Assembly: GCA_937892105.1 (NCBI GenBank) | Contig: CALAUZ010000357.1 | Location: 1-16,991 of the forward strand | Direction of reading: 5' to 3' | Source: an uncultured Fretibacterium sp. | GTDB taxonomy: Bacteria > Synergistota > Synergistia > Synergistales > Aminobacteriaceae | DNA: 16,991 bases | In this document: positions 1 to 6,493 of the stretch, one piece after another | Numbering within the stretch: the stretch's first letter is position 1 | How the letters are laid out: each line of letters starts with the position of its first letter | Made by a program: the position numbers and the translations under genes | The notes under the pieces: model-generated | Database searches by the model: none | The model's input: the letters and a program-made list of their open reading frames with translations, nothing else | Told to the model about the DNA's origin: nothing

Positions 1-27
1 GAGTTCAGACGTGTGCTCTTCCGATCT
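1..27. other. Illumina adapter contamination
   Basis: These 27 bases begin GAGTTCAGACGTGTGCTCTT and end CCGATCT. They match the 3' part of the Illumina TruSeq read-2 adapter exactly. Biological sequence begins at base 28, in the middle of a transposase-like reading frame. This is a library artefact left at the contig edge and is not genomic DNA. Confidence 0.97.
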
Positions 28-144
28 ATTTGTGGCACAGAACACGACCGGGACATAAACGCGGCAAAAAATATTTTAATGGTTGGGGCATCGACCCTTA
101 GAGGAGACAACGTAAGACCTGCTTCGGTGGGCAGTTGTTGTTGA
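28..144 (+). pseudogene. tnpB: TnpB C-terminal fragment (IS200/IS605 family)
   Basis: The frame starting at base 28 gives 38 residues before a TGA at 142-144. It begins ICGTEHDRDINAAKNIL, the hallmark C-terminus of TnpB proteins: the last part of the zinc ribbon (CG), followed by the third RuvC motif with its Asp in HDRDINAA. TnpB is an RNA-guided nuclease carried by IS200/IS605 transposons and is the ancestor of Cas12. Only the tail is present because the contig starts here, preceded by adapter sequence, so nothing can be said about whether the full protein is intact. The hairpin right end of the element follows directly. Confidence 0.88.
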
Positions 145-184
145 TACTAGAATCCCCCGCCTTTAGCCGTGGGGAGTATGTCAA
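28..184 (+). mobile_element. Right end of an IS200/IS605-type element
   Basis: After the TnpB stop codon the sequence GAATCCCCCGCCTTTAGCCG, then GGGG and GTATGTCAA, has the form of an IS605-group right end: a C-rich/G-rich hairpin around TTTA, then a terminal TCAA. The hairpin is imperfect because the 3' arm reads CCGTGGGG and not the expected GGCGGGGG, which may weaken recognition by TnpA. I place the element boundary at 184. The element has inserted into the 3' end of the NAD(P)H-binding gene lying on the other strand. No tnpA is visible. Confidence 0.75.
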
Positions 185-200
185 TACGCTAATTCGTTTT
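145..200 (+). ncRNA. 3' part of a TnpB guide RNA (omega/reRNA)
   Basis: In known IS200/IS605 systems the right-end sequence is transcribed as the scaffold of the TnpB guide RNA, and about 16 bases of flanking DNA beyond the end form the guide. By that rule the scaffold would end at 184 and the guide would be TACGCTAATTCGTTTT at 185-200, which lies in the disrupted NAD(P)H-binding gene. This is inferred from position only. The 5' start is not determined and expression is not shown. Confidence 0.4.
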
Positions 201-620
201 TGAATATGATTACCCTTGTTGCTTCGTCAACCATAGCTATTGCGTAATCGGCATAACTGATAATGCTCTCACCCTTTGAATTTAATGTCAGTTCTTCTCC
301 TGCCAAAATATATTTCCCTGTCCTTTCGCCTTCAGCCTGAAAATCTCCAGCAGGGCTTACGAATGTCCATTTAACATCGTTACGTTTACGAAGTTCATCG
401 AGCGCTTTTGATTGAGCTGTTACAAGAGGCTTAAATATTTCGGGAAATTCGGGAGTTTGATATAACTGCATTGTGTGTTCTGTATTCACATAAAGGCTTC
501 CTGCTCCTCCAACAATTAACAATCTTGTTTCAGTTCCGCTCAAAGCATCGCACAAAACTTTTAACGAAGTGCTGTGCATTGCCAGTGCTTGTGAGTAGAC
601 ATAGTAAATCCTCCAATTCT
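181..620 (-). pseudogene. NAD(P)H-binding protein, 3' fragment
   Basis: The frame encodes the C-terminal two thirds of an NmrA-like NAD(P)H-binding (Rossmann) protein. Recognisable family segments are LCDALSGTETRLLIVGGAGS, VKWTFVSPAGDFQ, and TGKYILAGEELTLNSKG followed by SIISYADYAIAMVDEA. The N-terminal half, including the GxxGxxG dinucleotide loop, is absent. On its 5' side the frame runs into the 3' end of a group II intron (boundary about 620/621). On its 3' side the TGA stop (complement of 181-183) is supplied by the terminal TCAA of the IS605-type element, so the natural C-terminus is lost too. It is a remnant unless intron splicing joins it to an upstream start, in which case a 147-residue product lacking the nucleotide-binding loop would result. 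Confidence 0.75.
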
Positions 621-651
621 GTAGAATGAGAAGAGCTCTATGCCCCTCTCC

Positions 652-684
652 GAACCGTACGTGCCCTATTAAGGCATACGGCTC
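652..684 (-). ncRNA. Group II intron domain V
   Basis: The minus strand reads GAGCCGTATGCC, a loop around TTAATA, then GGGCACGTACGGTTC, 33 bases in all. It has the AGC catalytic-triad end, the short upper stem and the bulge before GTACGGTTC that define the catalytic core hairpin of group II introns. It lies 14 bases after the IEP stop codon, as expected for an IEP encoded in domain IV. Confidence 0.9.
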
Positions 685-698
685 CTCCAAGTCATCGG

Positions 699-1964
699 TC
701 AGGTACTCCAAATTTGCACGCATATCCGGGGTGGGTTGATGTACTCTTTCCATATCTTATCCATCTTATCCCATGTCATTTTCGCCTTCTGGCTTTGTCT
801 GTTAAACATCCAGTAAGCTTGTTTCTTGGCATACCGGTAGAATTTCAGCAGACTCTTCAGGTTTCCATTGACTCCGTAGTAGTTGCAATGTCCCTTGAGC
901 TTACGATTCAGGGATTTCATCGTCTCATCAGAGTCCAGAATCAGTCTGGTTCTGAACCACTTCTTCAGCTCTCTCCGCTTGATCTTCAGCTTCTTTTCGC
1001 TGCTTTTGATTCCGACCTTGTAGCCTCCGGTTCGTGTCTTCGATTCATAGAACGTAAAGCCCAGAAAATCGAAACTGTTCCTATCTTTGTCATTTCTGCC
1101 GAACGGGAGGACTCTAGTCTTATCTACTGCCACTTCCAGCTCAAACTTGCCGAGTCTTCCCGGCAGTGCTTTCATGACCGCATTCGCTTCATCCTCGTTC
1201 TCGAATAGAATCAGGAAATCATCCGCATAGCGCACATACTTCGCATATCCTTTCAGTGCTGGCTTCACGGCTTTATCGAACCACAAATCCAGTACGTAAT
1301 GCAGATACACGTTTGCAAGCACGGGCGATATGAGACCTCCCTGTGGGGTACCCCTGTCGCTGGCCAACAGCTTCCCATCTTCCATGACTCCCCCGATCAG
1401 GAATCGTTTGATGTACCTGAGAAAATTTTGATCTGCAATGTCATGTTCCAGAAATTTCATCAGCCAGTCATGATTTACATTGTCAAAGAACCCTTTGATG
1501 TCCGCTTCCAACACATAGTTGACGTTTTCCGTGAACACCGCATTGTCTATGATTTTGATTACCTCATGACAGCTTCTTCCCTCTCTGAATCCGTAGGAGC
1601 AATCGAGAAATCTTGGCTCATATACTCCATTCAGGATTTCCGCCATTACATACTGCACAAGCCTGTCTTCATAGCTCGGGATGCCCAACGGTCTCATTTT
1701 ACCGTTGGCCTTCGGAATGTACGTCCGCCTCACCGGGAGCGGCCTGTAGGAGAATGTCTTCATTCTGCCGATCAGGCTTTCCAGATTCTCATCCAGATGC
1801 TCTTCGTACTTGGCTTTCGTCGTTTTGTCAATCCCTGTCGCCTTGTTCGCAGGTTGTTCCTCATGCGCATGCTTCAGCGACTTGACGGTGATGCATCTCA
1901 TCAAGTTCTCTACCCTCTCATATTTCAGAGAGAGCGACCTTATTACCTCCGTTAGCGTTGCCAT
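699..1964 (-). CDS. ltrA: Group II intron reverse transcriptase/maturase
   Basis: This 421-residue protein helps its intron fold and splice, and reverse transcribes it into new DNA sites. Visible RT motifs are IPKANGKMRPLGIPSYEDRLVQ near residue 84 (split here as IPKANGKMRPLGIPS then YEDRLVQ), LEADIKGFFDNVNHDWL near 151, GTPQGGLISPVLAN near 206, and the catalytic YADD near 247. The thumb/maturase domain contains LKGHCNYYGVNGN. There is no HNH endonuclease domain after the maturase region, so it is an endonuclease-minus IEP of the shorter bacterial type. The start ATG has GAGG about ten bases upstream. The stop is TGA. The length is normal for the family and there are no internal stops, so it may be active. 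Confidence 0.95.
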   Translation of the reverse strand: MATLTEVIRSLSLKYERVENLMRCITVKSLKHAHEEQPANKATGIDKTTKAKYEEHLDENLESLIGRMKTFSYRPLPVRRTYIPKANGKMRPLGIPSYEDRLVQYVMAEILNGVYEPRFLDCSYGFREGRSCHEVIKIIDNAVFTENVNYVLEADIKGFFDNVNHDWLMKFLEHDIADQNFLRYIKRFLIGGVMEDGKLLASDRGTPQGGLISPVLANVYLHYVLDLWFDKAVKPALKGYAKYVRYADDFLILFENEDEANAVMKALPGRLGKFELEVAVDKTRVLPFGRNDKDRNSFDFLGFTFYESKTRTGGYKVGIKSSEKKLKIKRRELKKWFRTRLILDSDETMKSLNRKLKGHCNYYGVNGNLKSLLKFYRYAKKQAYWMFNRQSQKAKMTWDKMDKIWKEYINPPRICVQIWST

Positions 1965-2515
1965 CTGTTTATAACCTCATGTGTCCCAAATGTGTCCCTT
2001 TGGTATCCGACTCTTCGCAGTCCCCTTCGCTCTGCGATCATTACTCGCATCATCGCTACTATGAAACTGTCAGACTTCTACGCCGCCGTTACCAGCCCTT
2101 GCCTTTTCACAGCTTGTGACTGGCTTACCGTTTCCGGAACGCCGCAGATCTCCCAGGTATGCAGTGTGTCCTATGCCAGGCTCGCCACGCTCTCAGACCC
2201 CGGTGGAATCTCCACAGTCTCGCCTTTCCAGTATTCAGCGCTCCATCTCCTGTATGGGCTGTCTTGGTTTCTCGACTGTTTCTTGCTGCCTGCTGCGACA
2301 TGAAGCGCATCGGCTTCCACATGATGATTATATCGAGGCTCAATCACTTCACGCTGGCACGTTCTGTACTTCGCATTGCGGCTCTCCTGACTCCCGCATC
2401 ATTCTGCTTTAAGTTTACCCTCGCGGTTTACCCCGAATGTGCGGTACCGCCTGCTGGCTAGGCTTTGGCGGGCGTGTCTGTCTCACGCTGTTCACTCTGC
2501 ACCGTACTGGCGCAC

Positions 2516-2531
2516 TCATGTAATAACCTCC
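2516..2531 (-). promoter_or_regulatory. Ribosome binding site and split start codon at intron 5' flank
   Basis: Just upstream of the intron the minus strand reads GGAGGTTATTACATGA, with the intron starting straight after. GGAGG sits seven bases before an ATG, a strong start signal, and only one further base (A) of the next codon is present before the intron. The gene that starts here follows terL by 40 bases, so in a normal phage order it would be the next packaging gene, for example the portal protein. After precise splicing the second codon becomes AAG and the frame continues into the fragment at 620. Confidence 0.6.
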
Positions 2532-2559
2532 ATTTTCTCCATTTCCGTTACTCCTCTCG

Positions 2560-5202
2560 TTAAAAACTAAGTAAACCTCTTGTGTCATAGACACTGCCCC
2601 TATTCTGCTCATTTCTTATGCACCTATCGAGAGCCATGATTGTTGCTATGATACCGTCTATCTTTTCAGGGCTTCTTGCCTTAGTACATTTAATATTTCC
2701 TGCCGGATCAGTGTCAACAACGACATTTCCAGCCATCCAACGCAGAATAGGATTACCGCCGTGCTGTATCTTTCCCTCCATGAGAAGTTTGTAAAACTCC
2801 TTCGTAGGAGGCGACATTGAAGCATAGCCTTGTCTGAATTCGACTACTGTAAATCCATCGTCTGTTAAACGCTGTGTCAACATCGTGGCGTTCCAAGGGT
2901 CAGCCGCAATTTCAAGAATGTGATATTTCATACTGATGTCTTTGATGAACTGCTCAATGAATCCGTAATGAATCACATTCCCTGCTGTAGCCTTGAGATA
3001 ACCCTGCTGTTTCCATACATCATACGGAACAGAAGCTCTCCTGACTCGGAGCGGTATCGTGTCCTCAGGTACCCAGAAAAAAGGAAGAACAATGTATTTT
3101 TCATCTTCATATCTGGGCGGAAACACAAGTACAAACGCTGTAATATCGTTTGTACTGGAAAGGTCTAAACCTCCGTAACAATCCCGACCTTGCAATTCAT
3201 TGACATTGATTGGAGTGTTCCCTAAGTCAAAAATATGTTCTGGAATGAATCTAGTTAAGCTCGATACCCACATGTTTAATCTGAGCTGTTTGAACACGTT
3301 CTCTTCCGCAGGATTTTCCAAAGCCTCACGATAGGCATCACGTACACGTTCAATACTAATTGTCTGACCGAGACTTGGATTCGCTTTGTACCAATTTTTC
3401 TCATCATGCCAATCGTCATCATCACTTAGGCCGTAAACGACAGGATAGAACGTTGGATCAATCTTTCTTCCAGCGAGAATATCTAAAGCCTTCTGATGGA
3501 TTTCGTAACAAATTGATTCTCTGTCAGTTCCAGTAGTTGTGATCAGAAAGTATAATGGCTGTTCCCTTGCGTCACCAGAGCCTTTAGTCAACACATCGTA
3601 AAGTTTACGATTTGGCTGAGCATGCAGTTCGTCCAAGACAAGCCCTGAAACATTCAATCCATGCTTTGTATAGCTTTCTGCCGATAGAACTTGGTAAAAG
3701 CCAGCATTGGCATAATTTACAATGCGTTTAGTTGCTCCCATAATCTTAGATCGCTTCATTAACGCCGGTGTCATCTCGATCATTTGTTTCCCAACGTCAA
3801 AGACTATGGACGCTTGTTGTCTGTCGGCGGCTGCACCATAAACTTCAGCGGATGCTTCATTATCTGCGTAGAGAAGATAAAGTGCGACGGCTGCTGCCAA
3901 TTCACTGTTATGCGTAGGAATCATAGACTTTCCCGCAAGATATTGATGACTTGGACTATCAACTTGAATGCACTGCATTTTTACAGGGTAATCCAAAGCC
4001 TCTATATCTAAAATGTAATGATAATTGGAGCGAGTATCCCTTTTTCTTACTCTTTGCCGAGCAATCTTCCTCTGTAACTTGGCTGTTTTCTGATCGCTAA
4101 AAGTCGTAAAGCGAATGACGTAAAGCGTTTCATCAGTAGGCTGATTATTTCTTTTAAAAGGCTCAGTTGTCATAGCATTCTTTATGCCAAGCGACCAAAG
4201 TAATTCTCTAACAGTAATCGCCAAATCTTCTAATGTTGAACAGTAAACACTCTGTGCCCTTCTAGTTTCAATACAACCATCTGAATCCATCAACCCTTGG
4301 AATAAAGCCCACCTTTGTTTTTCTGAAGCTCTCAAATACTCCGGACGTATTCTCTTTTCCCTAAAATTCTTCACTAGAATATTCTTGAGTTCTTTGTATT
4401 CCAGAATTTCGCTTCCGCCACAAATCTGGGGATGTCGGTTACAAACTTTATACGGTATGTTTGAAATAACCTCATCTACGTCCTCACTTTTGATAGCCAA
4501 TTCGGGTTTTGTAGGGTTACCGTTGCCAAGCCAATATCCATATGTGTATGGATCGAGCGGAAGATTTACCTTGTTGGTTTGTAAAGGCTTGCACACCGGA
4601 ATTCTAATCAGAGAGTCTCTGAGTGCTTCAGGTCTGTCTTTAAAACGTTGCCTATGAGCCATAGTCCTACTATAAATTTCTTCAGTAGTCCATTCAACGC
4701 TCTTTCGCTTTCCGTAAATATATTCACAATTCCAAAGATGTCGCGCTCCAGCTATGATAGAACTTCCATCTTTAAAAGTGATTTTATATGCCTGTTCAGT
4801 ATCATCTACATCACTCTTAGCGACAACATGACACGGAATGCCAACGTTATCAAATACAGTATCTCCGACTTTTAAGTCCCCGATATTTGTGAAGCCTTCA
4901 GGAGTCGGAATTGGAGTATCAAGAGCGAGTTGTTTGCCGTTCTTCTTGCCTATTTCAACGAATGCAGTCCTGAATTGACGCTTTCCTTGTTCATTGACGA
5001 CTCCGAAAATATCTCGCACTATGCGCTCTTGCCAATTGAAGAGCCAGAAAGGTTGACCTGCCCATTTCCCTTTTGTGTGTTTCAAGTTCTCAATGAAACG
5101 TACAGCTCTGTCTGCCTTTTTCTCGTCGTAGTGACTTGTAGGAAGCATAAATCTCGTTGGAACATAATCTTTAAGTTTAGGGATGCTTTCCGACCTTTCC
5201 AT
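2560..5202 (-). CDS. terL: Phage terminase large subunit with in-frame intein
   Basis: The 880-residue precursor has extein and intein parts. The exteins (residues 1-90 and 433-880, 538 after splicing) form an HK97-type large terminase, the ATP-driven motor that packages phage DNA into the prohead and cuts it. Landmarks are Walker A GKKNGK (85-90) completed by Ser433, Walker B LVLDELHA (about 521-527), and the nuclease motif GGLDLSSTND (677-686) with Asp680. A conserved AADPWNA lies further on. The ATP-binding loop is unusable until the intein is removed. The start ATG follows GGAGGTGAATAA, a strong Shine-Dalgarno overlapping the end of terS, so the two are translationally coupled. The stop is TAA. 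The flanking exteins appear intact. Confidence 0.95.
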   Translation of the reverse strand: MERSESIPKLKDYVPTRFMLPTSHYDEKKADRAVRFIENLKHTKGKWAGQPFWLFNWQERIVRDIFGVVNEQGKRQFRTAFVEIGKKNGKQLALDTPIPTPEGFTNIGDLKVGDTVFDNVGIPCHVVAKSDVDDTEQAYKITFKDGSSIIAGARHLWNCEYIYGKRKSVEWTTEEIYSRTMAHRQRFKDRPEALRDSLIRIPVCKPLQTNKVNLPLDPYTYGYWLGNGNPTKPELAIKSEDVDEVISNIPYKVCNRHPQICGGSEILEYKELKNILVKNFREKRIRPEYLRASEKQRWALFQGLMDSDGCIETRRAQSVYCSTLEDLAITVRELLWSLGIKNAMTTEPFKRNNQPTDETLYVIRFTTFSDQKTAKLQRKIARQRVRKRDTRSNYHYILDIEALDYPVKMQCIQVDSPSHQYLAGKSMIPTHNSELAAAVALYLLYADNEASAEVYGAAADRQQASIVFDVGKQMIEMTPALMKRSKIMGATKRIVNYANAGFYQVLSAESYTKHGLNVSGLVLDELHAQPNRKLYDVLTKGSGDAREQPLYFLITTTGTDRESICYEIHQKALDILAGRKIDPTFYPVVYGLSDDDDWHDEKNWYKANPSLGQTISIERVRDAYREALENPAEENVFKQLRLNMWVSSLTRFIPEHIFDLGNTPINVNELQGRDCYGGLDLSSTNDITAFVLVFPPRYEDEKYIVLPFFWVPEDTIPLRVRRASVPYDVWKQQGYLKATAGNVIHYGFIEQFIKDISMKYHILEIAADPWNATMLTQRLTDDGFTVVEFRQGYASMSPPTKEFYKLLMEGKIQHGGNPILRWMAGNVVVDTDPAGNIKCTKARSPEKIDGIIATIMALDRCIRNEQNRGSVYDTRGLLSF
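3907..4932 (-). other. Class 3-like intein with LAGLIDADG endonuclease, Gln1
   Basis: Residues 91-432 of the terL product form a 342-residue intein between Lys90 and Ser433 of the Walker A motif. The splicing blocks are visible. Block A begins QLALDTPIPTPEGFTNIGDL. Block B ends GARHLW (His155, Trp157). Block F contains MQCIQVDSPSHQYL (Cys411). Block G ends IPTHN (Thr430, His431, Asn432), followed by Ser+1. Residue 1 is Gln, which cannot act as the usual Cys/Ser nucleophile. Trp157, Cys411 and Thr430 fall at the positions of the WCT triad of class 3 inteins, which use the block F Cys instead. The endonuclease part has YGYWLGNG (221-228) and GLMDSDG (303-309). The first motif has Asn227 where the catalytic Asp is expected. 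Splicing ability is inferred; homing activity is doubtful. Confidence 0.9.
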
Positions 5203-5673
5203 TTATTCACCTCCTAGTAATTCATCCATGTCATCAACGGGAGCATTTTCACCATTCCCTGCAATAATCCTGCTCCTCGCAGCCGGAGTTAATCCGAACT
5301 GTTCTGCAAACTGCTGCATAAGCTTCAAATATTGCTGGGCGATAGATACATATGGCACTTGCTGTGGGTAACCAGAAGGGGTTCTGAAAATAATTCCTCT
5401 ATCTGTGATTCTTTCCTAAGCTTCTTTCCACCTAGCGTATGCTTGGCAATATCCAGCGAATGCCGCCATGTCAGCTTCCGTTAAAACTCCCATAGCTTCT
5501 AATGTCTTTGCTAATCGCCGCCATTCTCTCTTAGCTTCCGGCTCTAGCCATTTTGGACAGGACGGAGCTTTTTTCATCGGCTGAGGCTCATGTTCGTTAA
5601 GTTGCCTTTTGCCAGGATTTCCCTCAAGTATTTTTATGGCGGTCGGTTTCGGTTTTCTGCCTCTCGTTGCCAT
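5203..5673 (-). pseudogene. terS: P27-family terminase small subunit with internal amber codon
   Basis: The small terminase recognises phage DNA and recruits the large subunit. From ATG at 5673 the product begins MATRGRKPKPTAIKILEGNP, the conserved start of P27-family proteins, and runs through LTEADMAAFAGYCQAYARWK. A TAG at 5418-5416 stops it after 85 residues. Beyond the TAG the same frame stays open for 70 residues (RTPSGYPQQVPYVSIAQQYL, then LMQQFAEQFGLTPAARSRI) and ends at TAA next to the terL ATG. Both halves match the family and the total (156 codons) is a normal length, so this is one gene with a nonsense codon, not two genes. GGAGG lies 14 bases before the ATG, rather far, so an alternative start in between is possible. 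TAG ends many other genes here, so general recoding is unlikely. Confidence 0.88.
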
Positions 5674-5772
5674 TTCAGAATCCAAAATCCTCCTTTCAAG
5701 AAAATAGCACAAGAAAAAGGACTGGAATTTCTCCGCAGCCCTCTTTGTATTTATTGCGTGTATTAATTAGTA

Positions 5773-5793
5773 GCTATTCGCTATTCGTTATTC
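5773..5793. repeat. Three tandem 7-base repeats upstream of terS
   Basis: The plus strand has GCTATTC, GCTATTC, GTTATTC in direct succession. They lie in the 194-base gap between the DUF3846 gene and terS, which otherwise holds no gene I can support. The role is unknown; it could be a small-terminase or regulator binding site. Confidence 0.6.
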
Positions 5794-5833
5794 ATTTTGA
5801 TACTATTACTATACCAAAAAATTCAACAGTTTG

Positions 5834-5851
5834 TGTTCACGATTTGTTCAC
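5834..5851. repeat. Two TGTTCAC repeats 11 bases apart
   Basis: TGTTCAC occurs at 5834-5840 and again at 5845-5851, a period of 11 bases, about one helical turn. That phasing is typical of sites where a protein binds one face of DNA. On the minus strand (GTGAACA) the pair lies about 160 bases upstream of the terS start and just after the DUF3846 stop codon. Confidence 0.5.
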
Positions 5852-5867
5852 AGTTTTTATGAAGTAG

Positions 5868-6293
5868 TTAAGATACGCCATAACCCCACACAATACGTGG
5901 CAGTTCAGTACTTCCGAGTTTAATGCACATTACCTTGTTGTCCGCTGATTTAAAGAACATTTCCGGATGAGCAAATTTTGTAGAATACTTCTCCGCCATT
6001 TCATCACTCAGACTTCCGAAGTCAGTTTCAGTTAAGCCGGTGAGCAAGAAAGTACCGAATATGACATCATAGATACTGTCATCATCATTGAGCAAACACC
6101 TGTTAGGCATTGAGCCATTCACTTTGCCTTCATCATTAACTATCAGTCCGACTTTATCACTTTCAGGCCACGGATACATTACATCGATATAGCCGCCAAC
6201 CAGCTCATGAAGTTTTTCGAGAGTGTGATCGATAGTCATCAGCTTCGGTTTCTCCATAGGCGCGATATACAGAACCCTAATTTTCTCAGTCAT
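5868..6293 (-). CDS. DUF3846 domain phage protein
   Basis: This 141-residue protein resembles the DUF3846 family, seen in phages and mobile elements of Firmicutes and actinobacteria. The core segment is LEKLHELVGGYIDVMYPWPE followed by GLIVNDEGKVNGSMPNR, at about residues 25-85. The biochemical function of the family is not known. No signal peptide or membrane segment is visible. The start ATG lies two bases after the TGA of the DUF5049 gene, so the two are probably translated together. The stop is TAA, followed by a 194-base gap before terS. Confidence 0.8.
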   Translation of the reverse strand: MTEKIRVLYIAPMEKPKLMTIDHTLEKLHELVGGYIDVMYPWPESDKVGLIVNDEGKVNGSMPNRCLLNDDDSIYDVIFGTFLLTGLTETDFGSLSDEMAEKYSTKFAHPEMFFKSADNKVMCIKLGSTELPRIVWGYGVS

Positions 6294-6295
6294 GT

Positions 6296-6493
6296 TCAGT
6301 TCTCCTTACCGTACATAATGTAATTCACATACGCTTTCTTGTCTTCCTCAATCAAGCAGACCAGCTCATGAAAATCCTGCTTGAATGCTAATCTCTGAAC
6401 CATGTTCAGGTCGAACATATTGGTAGCCCCGCTAATCCTAATAACCTCAATCTGATCCTTAATTTCTTTTGTGATAATGTTTCTTCCCTCCAC
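6296..6493 (-). CDS. DUF5049 domain small phage protein
   Basis: The protein resembles the DUF5049 family of short phage proteins, with the conserved core GATNMFDLNMVQRLAF and EDKKAYVNYIM. The function is unknown. The longest reading opens with GTG at 6493, giving 65 residues. That GTG is itself part of a GGAGGG Shine-Dalgarno, however. In-frame ATT at 6478 lies eight bases beyond this site and would give a 60-residue protein starting at ITKEIKDQIEVIR, close to the usual start of the family. The start is therefore uncertain and may be the rare codon ATT. It overlaps the end of the preceding gene by 35 bases (20 with the ATT start) and is coupled to DUF3846. Confidence 0.75.
   Translation of the reverse strand: MEGRNIITKEIKDQIEVIRISGATNMFDLNMVQRLAFKQDFHELVCLIEEDKKAYVNYIMYGKEN

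Larger units (their letters stand above)
621..2515 (-). mobile_element. Group II intron with intron-encoded reverse transcriptase
   Basis: On the minus strand the intron starts with GTGCGCCAGTACGG at 2515 (consensus GUGYG). It runs through about 550 bases of structured non-coding RNA, the IEP gene, a domain V at 684-652, and ends CTCATTCTAC at 621 (consensus 3' AY). Total length is 1895 bases, with no sign of truncation. The last six bases of the 5' flank (ACATGA) are complementary to TCATGT, which occurs twice in the domain I region (complements of 2298-2303 and 2319-2324). Either could be the exon-binding site EBS1, which supports the 5' boundary. The domain VI limits are less certain than domain V. 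The upstream flank is the end of terL and the downstream flank is the NAD(P)H-binding fragment. Confidence 0.88.

Noticed and set aside
714..2461. Several long plus-strand reading frames opposite the group II intron
   Set aside because: They are antisense to the reverse transcriptase or to structured intron RNA, have no family features, and lack ribosome sites.
2920..5217. Plus-strand frames of 75-95 codons opposite terL
   Set aside because: They are shadows of the conserved minus-strand terminase and intein coding sequence.
5203..5673. Genome-wide recoding of TAG to an amino acid
   Set aside because: TAG ends the cyclotransferase, vapB, UPF0213, acidic-protein and Rpn-fragment genes at natural positions, so it works as a stop here.
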